Source: Papio anubis (lineage: Eukaryota > Chordata > Mammalia > Primates > Cercopithecidae). From it: 64,000 nt of DNA. Under the pieces are notes generated by a model. That model was not told the origin of the DNA, made no database searches, and saw only the letters and a list, made by a program, of their open reading frames with translations. Shown in pieces: positions 49,357 to 59,928 of the stretch. Positions within the stretch are counted from its first letter, which is position 1. The number at the start of each line of letters is the position of its first letter. The position numbers and the translations under genes are program-made. The DNA is taken from contig NC_044995.1 in the NCBI RefSeq assembly GCF_008728515.1, forward strand, positions 45,029,084-45,093,083. The letters run 5' to 3'.

Positions 49357-50215
49357 GCTGCTCCCATTGCTTCCCACCTTTCCCTTTGAGGCTTCTGACC
49401 TTTGACCCCCTAGACCCCCCATCTCTGACCCCTGGAGCCCCACTTTCCCTCCAAGCCTGACTCCCCCGCAACCGTAAGACTTGGCCCTGACCCTAACAAT
49501 ACCTTTGGAGCTCGCTTTACCTCTGGCTACTTCATCTCCAACCCTGGCTCCCCTTTGACCCTTGAGCCCCAATTTATCTTTGACCCTCTTGAGCTCTTCC
49601 AACCTTGACATTCCCAGGAGGAGCCCCGCTTCACCCTCCTGACTCTGGGAACGCGCCTTTAACTTTGCGGGTCCTCCTTCACCCCTGACCTCTGCTTCAC
49701 CTTTGACCCCTGCCCCCCATGAATCCCATTTTACCTCTAGACCTAGAAGTTCTGGTTTATGTTTGACCCCTCCCTCTGAGCTGCACTTCACCTCTGACCT
49801 TGCCTCACCTTTAACCCCATCACCTGAGCCCCAGCTCTTACCTCTGACCTCAACTTCTCTTTGACCTCTGAATCCCCTCTGACCCCAACTTCTCTTTCAC
49901 CCCCATGAGTCCCATTTTACCTCTACACCTGTAAGTCCTGGTTTGCATTGGACCCCTCCCTCCGAGCTGCAGTTCACCTTTGAACTTGCCTCACCTTCCA
50001 CTCCCCACAGCCCCAGCTCCTACCTCTGACCCCAGCTTCTCCTGGCTCCCACAGGCCCCATATGCGTCCTCCCTGCCTCACCTCAGCCCCTGCCGACCTT
50101 AGCTTATCTGGGAGAGAAACAAGGCCCGGTGCCTATGAGGAGGAGAGGTTGCCCCTGCCCTCCCTTCCTGCATCCCTGCCTTGCCCTCAATAAATAAATT
50201 GATTGTTGTCCTGGA
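49357..50215 (+). other. TUBB4A: TUBB4A 3' UTR
   Basis: About 860 nt of C- and T-rich DNA with scattered TTTGACCCC and CTCTGACC elements and no Alu. It includes a tandem duplication with a period near 186 bp (copies from about 49714 and 49900). It ends after overlapping AATAAA signals and a GT-rich stretch, TTGTTGTCCTGGATGTTT. Confidence 0.85.
50189..50198 (+). terminator. TUBB4A polyadenylation signals (AATAAATAAA)
   Basis: Two overlapping AATAAA hexamers are followed within 10-25 nt by a TTGATTGTTGTCC downstream element. This is the expected signal and spacing for the gene end. Confidence 0.88.
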
Positions 50216-50339
50216 TGTTTCTGCCGAATTCCTCTTTCCTCTCTTAGAGCAAATGCCGGCTTTTCTCTACAGGATGGAGGAGGGTACCAATGACATCTCA
50301 TCTCTGGGTGGGGAGGGATCAGACAGGCCAGGCTAGGCC

Positions 50340-51640
50340 AACCACTAGTGCTGAGGTGTTGACTAAGCCATTTGCCCTCTCTGAGCCTCAGTCTTCCCAC
50401 CTGTAAAATGGGATCATGTGTTTTCCCCCAGGATCCTCTCACAACTGTTACAGGAATAGGGTCCCGATCCAGACCCCAAGAGAGGGTTCTTGGATCTTAC
50501 ACAAGAAAAAATTCAGGGCAAGTCCATAAAGTAAAAGCACATTTATTAAGAGTAAAGGAGCCGGGCACAGTGGTTCACACCTGTAATCCAACACTTTGGG
50601 AGGCCCGAGCAGGCAGATCACCTGAGGACAGGAGAGACCAGCCTGATCAACATGGCAAAATCCCATCTCTACTAAAAATAAAAAAATTCGCCAGGCGTGG
50701 TGGTGGGCACTTGTAGTCTCAGGTACTCCAGAGGCTGAGGCAGGAGAATCGCTTGAACCTGGGAGGCAGAGGGGTTGCAGTGAGCCAAGATCACGCCACT
50801 GCACTCCTGCCTGGCAACAGAGTGACACTCCGTCTCAAAAATAATAAAGGAGCCAGGTGCGGTGGCTCACGCCTGTAACCCCAACACTTTGGGAGGCCGA
50901 GCTGGGCGGATCACCTGAGGCCAGGAGAGACCAGCCTGACCAACATGGTGAAACTCCATCTCTACTAAAAATACAAAAATTAGCTGGGCGTGGTGGCGGG
51001 CACCTGTAGTTCCAGCTACTTGGGAGGCTGAAGCAGGAAAATCACTTGAACCTGGGGGGCAGAGGTTGCAGTGAGCCGAGATCACACCACTGCACTCCAA
51101 CCTGGGGGACAGAGCAAGACTCTCAAAAAAAAAAAAAAAAAAAGGAAAAAACAATGGCTACTCCATAGACAGAGCAGCCCCCAGAGCTGCTGGTTGCCCA
51201 TTTTTATGGTTATTTCTTGATGATATGCTAAACGAGGGGTGGATTATTCATGTCTCCCTTTTTAGACCATAGAGGGCGTTGCCATGGCATCTGTAAACTG
51301 TCCTGGCACTGGTGGGAGTGCAGCAGTGAGGACAACCAGAGGTCACTCTCGCAGCCATCTTGATTTTGGTGGGTTTTGGCCGACTTCTTTATTGCAACCT
51401 GTTTTATCAGCAAGGTCTTTATGACCTGTATCTTATGCCAATCTCATGCTGTGACTTAGAATGCCTTAACAATCTGGGAATGCAGCCCAGTAGGTCTCAG
51501 GTCTCAGCCTCATTTTACCAAACTCCTATTCAAGATGGAGTTGTTCTGGTTCACACGTCTCTGACACACCCACCTCAGAATTGTTCCTGAGGATTTGAGG
51601 AGATCTCAGGGGCACAGAGCGGGTGCTTGGTGGCAGAGGT
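50340..51640 (+). mobile_element. MIR split by a solo ERV LTR
   Basis: MIR left part 50340-50445 (CTCTGAGCCTCAGTCTTCCC, TGTAAAATGGGATCATG) and right part about 51567-51640 (CAGAATTGTTCCTGAGGATT). Their order is continuous without the LTR. Confidence 0.7.
50446..51566 (-). mobile_element. Solo ERV1-type LTR with two Alus inside
   Basis: On the minus strand it starts TGTCAGAGACGTGTGAACCA and ends CTGTAACA, with a 4-bp flank CAAC/CACC. About 530 bp remain without the Alus (+) at 50555-50850 and 50853-51145. It carries AATAAA near 50550. The subfamily is not assigned; there are no internal viral genes. Confidence 0.75.
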
Positions 51641-52392
51641 ACTGCTGTTCTCTGTGCAGCACCTTGCAAATATGGAAGGCAGGAAGGGGAATCTCTAGGG
51701 AAGGGTGCCAGGAAGATGGCAGCCTCAGCTGGCACCCAAGTGGCAATCCGGCCAGAGTAACAACACAGCTCACCCACATGAAGCTCTTTCGTGTGCCTGA
51801 CTCATGCCTCATTTCATACAAGCCTCACACCAACCCTGGAAGGCCTGAGCTTCTATCCCTTCCAAGCCAAGGTTTAGAGAGAGAAAAGCATATCAGTTAG
51901 CTTTTGCTGTGTAACAAACAATCCCCCAAAACTTAGTGGCTTAAGACAAAAACAGGTATTTATTTTGCTCTCATATCTGTAATTTGAGCAAGGATTGGTG
52001 AGGCAGTTCATTTAGGCTCCCCGTGACATCAGCCAGAGCATCTTAGCTGGAGGTAGAGGGATCTATTTCCAACGTGGCTCACAACTGACTGGCCAGGTAG
52101 TGCCAATTATCAGCTGGGGGCTCAGCAGGAGTAAGGAGAACAAAGGCCTTAGTGTCTCTCCATGTAAGTCTCTCCATAGTCTGCTTGAGCTTCCTCACAA
52201 CATGGCCACTGGGTTCCCCCACAGCAAACATCCCAAGAGAGCAGGATAGAAGTAAATGCAAAAGAAAAATAGATTGCATCTTTATGACCTAGCTTCAGAA
52301 GCCATACAGTGTCACTTATTCAGGACTCACCATCGAGGAACTCACTAAGGCTTGTTCATGTTCAAGGGGATGAGGTACAGACTCTAACTCTT
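51641..52392. mobile_element. Unique DNA and an old LTR-like repeat
   Basis: 51895-52390 begins GTTAGCTTTTGCTGTGTAAC and AAACTTAGTGGCTTAAGAC, a pattern common to an ancient mammalian LTR-type repeat. 51641-51890 is unassigned. Confidence 0.5.
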
Positions 52393-53700
52393 TTCTTTTT
52401 GAGACAGGATCTCACTCTGTCACCCAGGCTAGAGTGCAGTGGTGTGATCATGGCTCACTGAAACCTCAAACTCCTGGGCTCAAGCGATCCTCCCACCTCA
52501 GCCTCCAGAGTAGCTAGGACTACAGACATGTGCCACCGCATCTGGCTTTTTCTTATTGTTAGTAGAGATTAGAGATAGGGTCTTACTATGTCGCCCAGGC
52601 TAGTCTCCTGCCTCAGCCTCCCAAAGTGCTGGGATTACAGGCATAAGCCACCACACCTGGTCCATACTCCAGCTGTTTTGTTTTGTTTTGTTTTGTTAGA
52701 GTTTCACTCTTGTCGCCCAGGCTGGAGTGCAATGGTGCAATCTTGGTTCACTGCAACCTCTGCCTCCTGGGCTCAAGCAATTATCTAGCCTCAGCCTCCT
52801 GAGTAGCTAAGATTACAGGCACCCGCCACCACACCCAGCTAATTTTTGTATTTTTAGTAGAGATGGGGTTTCACCATGTTGACCAGGCTGGTCTCAAACT
52901 CCTGACCTCAGGTAATCCACCCGCCTTGGCCTCCCAAAGTGCTGGGATTACAGGCATGTTCCACCATACCCGGCCCACACTGCAGCTCTTGATGGTAGAG
53001 TGGCAAGATTCTAGAAGAGCGTGTAGGGAGAGCAATAGAGCCATGGCCATCTTTAGAAATTACAAATTTTTGGCCAGGTGTGGTGACTCACTCCTGTAAT
53101 CCCAAAATTTGGGGAGGCCAAGGTGGGCAGATTACTTGAGTCCAGGAGTTTGAGTCCAGCTTGGGCAACATGGCAAAACCCTATCTCTGCAAAAAATACA
53201 AAATAATAATAATAACTGGCTATGGTGGTGCACACCTGTAGCCCCAGCTACTCAGCAGGCCAAGGTGGGAGAATCACTCAGGCCCAGGAGGTCAAGGCTG
53301 CAGTGGCTGAGCTGTAATTGCACCACTGCACTACAGCCTGGGTGACAGAGTGAGACACTGTGGGAGAAAAGGGAAGGAAAGGGAAGGGAAGCGGGCTGGG
53401 CGCGGTGGCTCACGCCTATAATCCCAACACTTTGGGAGGCTAAGGCGGGCAGATCACAAGTTCAGGAGTTCAAGACCAGCCTGGCCAACATGGTGAAACC
53501 CTATCTCTACTACAGGTACAAAAAATTAGCTGAGCATGGTGGCACACACCTGTAATCCCAGCTACTCGGGAGGCTGAAGCAGGAGAATCGCTTGAACCTG
53601 GGAGGTGGAGGTTGCAGTGAGCTGAGATCGTGCCATTGCACTCCAGCCTGGGTAACAGAGTGACACTCTGTCTTAAGAAAAAGAAAAGAAGAAAAGAAAG
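52393..53700. mobile_element. Four Alus
   Basis: AluJ (-) 52393-52663; Alu (-) 52676-52976; AluJ (+) 53071-53370; Alu (+) 53396-53700. Confidence 0.88.
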
Positions 53701-53855
53701 ATAGAAAAGAAAGGAGGGAAGGAAAGAAGAAGGCAGGAAGACAGGAAAGCAAGATGGAAGGAAGGAAAGAAGGAAGGAAGGAAGGAAGGAGGAAGGGAGG
53801 GAAGGAGGAAGGGAGGAAGGGAAGAAGGAAGGAAAAAAGGAAGGTAGGAAAAAAT
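53680..53855 (+). repeat. (GGAA)n microsatellite
   Basis: GGAAGGAA-type units with AAGAAAG interruptions, grown from the tail of the preceding Alu. Confidence 0.92.
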
Positions 53856-53859
53856 TACA

Positions 53860-54916
53860 ATTTACCACACAAAGTCACTTGCCCATGGTCACATGGCTAT
53901 TAAACAGTGAGCTAGAATTCAAACCCTACTAGTTTAACTCTAGAACCCCGACACGGGCAGCCGGAGTTCCATGTGGGGACCATTCTAGGTATATTAAGCA
54001 GAAAAGAACTTAATACAAGAATTGATGGTGCTTGTGAAATCACTGGAAGACGCTGAGAGAGTGGGCCGTAGGCTTCTCAAATTTTACTGTGCAAAAGAAT
54101 CGGTAGAACAACTTGCTAAAGCACAGCTTCTTCAGTCCCACCCCCTCACAGTTTCAGATTCAGTAAGTAGGTCCGGGGTGGGGCCCAAAACTCCGCATTT
54201 TTAACAAGCTCTCAGGAGATGCTAAAGATGTGTGAATAAGACCACAGACTGAGCAGCCCCGGAGTAGGTAGGACCCTTGTGACACCATGGAAATGGGTCA
54301 CCAAGGAGCAGCTCCCCTGTATAGGGAGAAAGGTGGAGAAAAAAGAGGCAGTTACCAGAACTATGACCTGGAAATGGGTCCAACAAAGCACACAAATTCA
54401 TGAAAATAAAATGTATAGCTCCACAATCCTGCTTCTCAGCAAGACATATGCACACGCCCACACTGCCTCGCTTCCACTTTCTAAATCTCTCATGAGCATT
54501 TCTCATTGGTAGAACCCATTCTGCATCCAAAAACGGAGCTGCAAAGGCATCTGGGAAATGTAGGGTTTGGAGGAGTTTTTTTGCAGCCTCTGCATTAGGA
54601 AGACAAGCCAGGGGCAAGGGTAGGTGAGCGGGGACACGTGGAGAGCCAAGCAGTAATGTCCACCACTCTGTGCTAGACCACCAGACCCAGGCTGGAGCCC
54701 CAGTCTTCTTGCTAGACCCTGCAGCCAGGAGTAAGGAGAGGCATGAGGCAAGCAGCATGGACATTAGCCCACAGCAACTTCAGCAGGCCCAGCACAGCAC
54801 AGCACTGGGTGGTAGACCAGCAATACAAAGGACTTAGGTAGCAGCATAGTGAATAGATCTGGGTTGGGTTCCTCCTCGTTCTTTGCACAAGGCACTTAAC
54901 TACTCAGAAGTATATA
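53860..54916 (+). mobile_element. MIR, MER5A and unassigned old repeat
   Basis: MIR (-)-type DNA at 53870-53950 (CACTTGCCCATGGTCACATG). MER5A (+) at about 54070-54235 (CAGATTCAGTAAGTAGGTCC, GGGGTGGGGCCC). 54245-54916 is an unassigned block that contains a 180-codon minus-strand frame. Confidence 0.6.
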
Positions 54917-56330
54917 GACTTTTTTTTTTTTTTTTTGAGACGGAGTCTAGCTCTGTCGCCCAGGCTGGAGTGCAGTGGCCAGATCTCAGCTCACTGCAAG
55001 CTCCGCCTCCCGGGTCCACGCCATTCTCCTGCCTCAGCCTCCCGAGTAGCCGGGACGAGGTGGCGGGCGCCATGTGGTCCCAGCTAGTTTTTGTATTTTT
55101 TAGTAGAGACGGGGTTTCACCATGTTAGCCAGGATGGTCTCGATCTCCTGACCTCGTGATCCACCCGTCTCGGCCTCCTAAAGTGCTGGGATTACAGGCT
55201 TGAGCCACTGCGCCTGGCCGTATATAGACTTTTCATTTGCCTTTTTTTTTTTCTTTTTTCTTTTATTATTTATTTATTTTTGAGACAGAGTTTCGCCCTT
55301 GTTGCCCAGGCTGGAGTGCAGTGGTGCAATCTCGGCTCACTGCAATCTCCACCTCCCAGGTTCAAATGATTCTCCTGCCTCAGCCTCCCAAGTAGCTGGG
55401 ATTACAGGCACCCACCGCCACAGCTGGCTAATTTTTCTGTATTTTTAGTAGAGATGGGGTTTCACCATGTTGGCCAGGGGCTGGTCTCGAACTCCTGACC
55501 TCAGGTGATCAGCCTGCCTTAGCCTCCCAAAGTGCTGAGATTAGGTGTGAACCACTGCACTCAGCCTGGTTTTTTGTTTGTTTGTTTTGTTCTTTTTTTT
55601 TTTTTTTTTTTGAGACGGAGTCTGGCTCTGTCGCCCAGGCTGGAGTGCAGTGGCCGGAACTCAGCTCACTGCAAGTTCCACCTCACGGGTTTACGCCATT
55701 CTCCTGCCTCAGCCTCCCGAATAGCTGGGACTACAGCCGTCCACCACCTCGCCCGACTATTTTTTTGTATTTTTCAGTAGAGACGGGGTTTCACCATGTT
55801 AGCCAGGATGGTCTCGATCTCCCGACCTTGTGATCCGCCCGTCTCGGCCTCCCAAAGTGCTGAGATTACAGGCTTGAGCCACCGCGCCCGGCCTATTTTT
55901 TTTTTTTTTTTTGAGATGGAGTCAGACTCTGTCGCCCAGGCTGGAGTGCCATGGCATGATCTCGGCTCACTGCCACCTCCACCTCCCAGGTTCAAGCGAT
56001 TCTCCCACCTCAACCTCCCGAGTAGCTGTGATTATAGGCATGCGCCACCACACCTGGATAATTTCTGTATTTTTAGTAGAGACGGGGTTTCACTATGTTG
56101 GCCAGACTGGTCTTGAACTGCTGGCCTCAGGTGATCCACCCACCTCAGCCTCCCAAAGTGTTGGGATTACAGGCGTGAGCCGCTGCACCTGGCCTGCACC
56201 CGGATATTTTTTAGATTTTTTTGTAGAGACGGGATCTTGATATATTGCCCAGGCTGGTCTTGAACTTCTGACCTCAAGCCTCAGCCTCGCTAAGTGCCAG
56301 GATTACAGGCGTGAGCCACCATGCCAGGAA
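54917..56330 (-). mobile_element. Minus-strand Alu cluster with two AluYR-type copies
   Basis: AluYR-type 54917-55220 (with a 30-bp-scale internal scramble near 55050-55085), Alu 55240-55568, AluYR-type 55590-55893 (CTTGAGCCACCGCGCCC end), Alu 55894-56196, and an Alu fragment 56200-56330. Confidence 0.88.
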
Positions 56331-56335
56331 AAGTA

Positions 56336-56500
56336 AAGGATTTTAAGATAAGAGGATTATGGCAAATTATTTGGGTGGGTCCAATATAATCACAAGGGTC
56401 TTTATAAGAGGGAGACAGAGGATCAGAGTCAGAGAAGAAGTGAGGACAAAAGCAGAGTCCCAGCAAGTGAGAGAGATTTGAAGATTAATGCTACTGACTC
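56336..56500 (+). mobile_element. MLT1-type LTR fragment
   Basis: Contains TATTTGGGTGGGTCCAATAT, TAATCACAAGGGTCTTTATA and AGAGGGAGACAGAGGATCAG in MLT1 order. Confidence 0.7.
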
Positions 56501-58193
56501 GGCCAGGTACTGTAGCTCACACCCGTAATCCCAGGACTTTGGGAGGCTGAAGCACGAAGATCACTTGAGGCCAGGAGTTTGAGACCACCCTAGGCAACAT
56601 AGCAAGACTCTGTCTCTATGAAAATTGTTCTAAGAAGTTAGCTGGGTGTGATGGCACGTTGCTGTAGTCCTAGCTCCCTGGAAGGCTGGGATGGGAGGAT
56701 AACATGAGCCCAGGAGCTCCAGATGACAGTGAGCTATGATCGCACCACTGCACTCCAGCCAGGGCAACAGATGGAGACCCTGTCTCTAAAAAAAAAAATA
56801 AAAAATAAAAATAAAAAAGCTAGGTGCCGTGGCTCACACCTGAAACCCCAGCACTTCGGGAGGCTGAGGTGGGTGGACCACCTCAGATCAGGAGTTCCAG
56901 ACCAGCCTGGCCACGTGGTGAAACTCTGTCTCTACTAAAAATACAAAAATAAGCTGGACATAGTGATGGGTGCCTATAATCTCAGCTACTAGGGAGGCTG
57001 AGGCAGGAGAATCGCTTGAACCAGGGAGGTGGAGGTTGCAGTGAGCCAAGATCATGCCATTGCACTGCAGCCTGGGCAACAAGAGCGAAACTCCGTCTCA
57101 CAAAACAACAACAAAATTAACCATGTGTGGTGGCTGTGTCTATAATCCTAGTTGCTCAAGAGGCTGAGGTGGGAGGCTCACTTGAGCTAAGGAGTTAGAA
57201 GTTGCATTGAGCTATAATGATACCACTGCTCTCCAGTCTAGGAGACAGAGAGAGGGAGACCCTATCTCTTAAAATAATAATTAAAAATAAAAAATAAAAA
57301 CAGGCTGGGCACAGTAGCTCACACTTGTAATCCCATTCACTTTGGAAGACTGAGGCCAGGGGATTGCTGGAGGCCAGAAGTTCAAGACCAGACCAGGAAA
57401 TAAAGCGAAACCCCATCTCTACAGAAAAATGGTTTTTTTTCTTTCGAGGTAGAGTCTCGCTCTGTCGCCCAGGCTGGAGTGCAGTGGCACAATCTCGGCT
57501 CACTGCAAGCTCCGCCTCCCGGGTTCATGCCATTCTCCTAACTCAGCCTCCAGAGCAGCTGGGACTACAGGTGCCCGCCACCACACCCGGCTAATTTTTT
57601 GTATTTTTAGTAGAGACAGGGTTTCTTTTTTGAGGCAGTGCCTCTGTCGCCCAGGCTGGAGTGCAGTGGCGGGGATCTCCAGCTCACTGCAAGCTCCGCC
57701 TCCCGAGGAGTTCGCCATTCTCCTGCCTCAGCCTCCCGAGTAGCTGGGACTACAGAGGCCCGCCCGCGTCGCCCGGCTAGTTTTTTGTGATTTTTAGTAG
57801 GGAGCGGGGTTTCACCATGTTAGCCCAGGATGGTCTCGATCTCCCGACCTCGTGATCAGCCCGTCTGCGGCCTCCCAAAGTGCTGGGATTGCGGGCGGGT
57901 TTCACCGTGTTAGCCAGGATGGTCTCGCTCTCCTGACCTCAGGTGATCTGCCCGCCTCGGCCTCCCAAAGTGCTGGGATTATAGGTGTGAGCCACCGCAC
58001 CCGGCCTTACTCCTGAGTAAGCTGGGACTACAGGTATGTGCCACCACACCCAGCTATAATTTTTGTAGTTTTTGGTTGACACGGAGTTTCGCCATGTTTC
58101 CCAGTCTGGTCTCGAACTCCTGAGCTCAAGTGATCCTCCCACCTCAGCCTCTCAAAGTGCTGGGATTATAGACATGAGCCACTGTGCCCGGCC
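56500..58193. mobile_element. Dense Alu cluster with an AluYR-type insertion
   Basis: AluJ (+) 56500-56800; Alu (+) 56816-57110; Alu right part (+) 57111-57285; AluJ left monomer (+) 57302-57430; AluY (-) 57431-57611 plus 57897-58008, split by an indel-ridden AluYR-type copy 57612-57896; AluJ part (-) 58009-58193. Confidence 0.82.
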
Positions 58194-58639
58194 TGGGACC
58201 ATGATCCAGCTATAGGACTCCCTGTCTCTCCATGTCTGTCATCTCTGGCTGTTCTGGACTCGGTCTGTCTGTACTGGTAACTTCCTCAGTGTGTAACTGT
58301 CCGTGTCTGTCTGTCCTTGTGCCTGTACTTTGTGCTCTTTGTCCCCGTCCCTGGTACCCCCACCATCCACTTTACAGGTGGCTCCCTCTGGTGGTCCACC
58401 AGTGACCATCCAGGCCAAATGGACCAAGGAAAAAAGAGTTAAGAGACGGGGAGGCATTTTATTAATAGACAGATTTTGAATCTTGGCTGCTGCGGAGCGG
58501 GGAAGGAGAGACGAGGGCCGAGGCACGATACGGGGGACCAGACACAGTCCAGCCTGGCGGGGACGGACCTGGGGGTCTGCCTTCCCAGGCTGACTACTTA
58601 TTGCCTACCCATCCCCAACATAATTAGCAGGCAGGATGC
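58194..58639. other. DENND1C upstream region
   Basis: Repeat-free DNA with a CTCF-like motif at 58381-58395 and a minus-strand AATAAA at 58463-58458. A 95-codon minus frame at 58239-58526 shows no family features. Confidence 0.5.
58381..58395 (-). promoter_or_regulatory. CTCF-like motif
   Basis: The plus strand GCTCCCTCTGGTGGT is the reverse of ACCACCAGAGGGAGC. It is weaker than the site at 27663 and has the same orientation, about 425 bp before the DENND1C start codon. Confidence 0.5.
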
Positions 58640-58804
58640 CTGGGTTTCTCACAGGGGGTGGGGGCAGGGCCTCTGTCCGGGGACGTCACCCGTTAAACTT
58701 CCTCTCTCAGCCACACAGGAAGCTGAGCCGGCTTGGGGCCCAGCAAACACAGGCCCCCAGGACCCCTGGGGAGAGGGCCCCGCTGGGCTGGCCCTGCAGG
58801 GACC
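58640..58804 (+). promoter_or_regulatory. Probable DENND1C promoter and 5' leader
   Basis: The 165 bp before the start codon hold a CRE-like GACGTCAC at 58682-58689 and two ETS-core sites, CTTCCTC at 58698-58704 and ACAGGAAGC at 58715-58723. There is no TATA box. ETS sites would fit the lymphoid expression of DENND1C, but this is motif-level inference and the start site is not known from the sequence. Confidence 0.45.
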
Positions 58805-58821
58805 ATGGAATCCAGAGCTGA
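58805..58821 (+). CDS. DENND1C: DENND1C coding exon 1 (17 coding nt)
   Basis: ACCATGG start context; encodes MESRA plus two bases of Glu6, then the donor GTAAGAG. It was found by matching the known N terminus (human MGSRAEGGSP from memory) to a donor in the right phase. Residue 2 is Glu (GAA) here. Confidence 0.9.
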
Positions 58822-59883
58822 GTAAGAGTCTCCCCATCCCTCATTCTCTGGTACAAGATTCCCAGGCCAGGCCTGAGCCGGCGCAGAGGGGAGCTGGGGC
58901 TGGAGCAGGCCAGGGAGGTGCAGTGACCTGGAGGGGCAGGTGGCTGGAATCAGATACTCCGCGGGCCTCCGCTATGACCTCCACTCTGGGACGGGCCACT
59001 CTCGGTCCCCTCCTGTCTCTCTCTCTATATTCAGCTCCTGTGATTATGTCTGTAGCTCTGTGGATGCATGTACCCCTCTGAGCTTTGTCCTTGGTATGTC
59101 TGAGTGATGGCTTCAGGGGGGTCCCACGGGGGGCGATCAGGGCAGAGGGGAGGCTGGGTGTTCGTATGAGTGGGTGATCGTGTGTGACTTGTGTCAGCAT
59201 GAGGGTGAAGTGCTGGGGTGCCCCATGGCAGAGACTGTGTGTGCAACTGGGCAGGACAGTGTGTCTGTAGCTGATCTCCCTCCAGATCTCCTGTCTCTCT
59301 CCTTGAGCCCAAGGCTGCATCTTCTGCTTGATATGGGGGCAGAGGAGGAAAGCAGAGAATGCAGGGCTTACAGTAAGTACCTAGGTATCCTGCCCTCCTT
59401 CCTCTGATGAGACATGTGGGATCAGCCACCAGGGTTCTATGGGGTCTGTCACACAGAGACACACAGACAGCCCACAAGGATCCCACGCAGTTACCCAGCG
59501 ACATTCATAGCTGTACAGGAAAATATAGACGTCATTCACTTGCTCGGGCACACACACTCACATCTATACAAGAAAATACAGATGTCGTGGCTAGATGCAG
59601 TGGCTCATGCCTGTAATCCCAGCACTTTGGGAGGTCAAGGTGGGCAGATCGCCTGAGGTCAGGAGTTCGAGACCAGCCTGGCCAACATGGTGAAACCCTG
59701 TCTCTACTAAAAATACAAAAATTAGCTGAGCATAATGGTAGGCACCTGTAATCCCAGCTACAGGGAGGCTGAGGCAGGAGAATCGCTTGAACCTCCTGGG
59801 TGGGGCGGAGGTTGCAGTGAGCCAAGATTGTGCCACTGCACCCCAGTCTGGGTGACAAGAGCAAAACTCCATCTCAAAAAAAT

Positions 59884-59928
<45 letters not shown>

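Noticed and set aside
51266..51279. CCATAGAGGGCG as a CTCF site
   Set aside because: It is one base short of the CTCF core spacing and lies in LTR sequence; not a convincing match.
59331..59407. Alternative DENND1C start in a [10 protein letters not shown] frame
   Set aside because: It lacks a donor in the right phase for exon 2 and does not match the family; 58805 does both.
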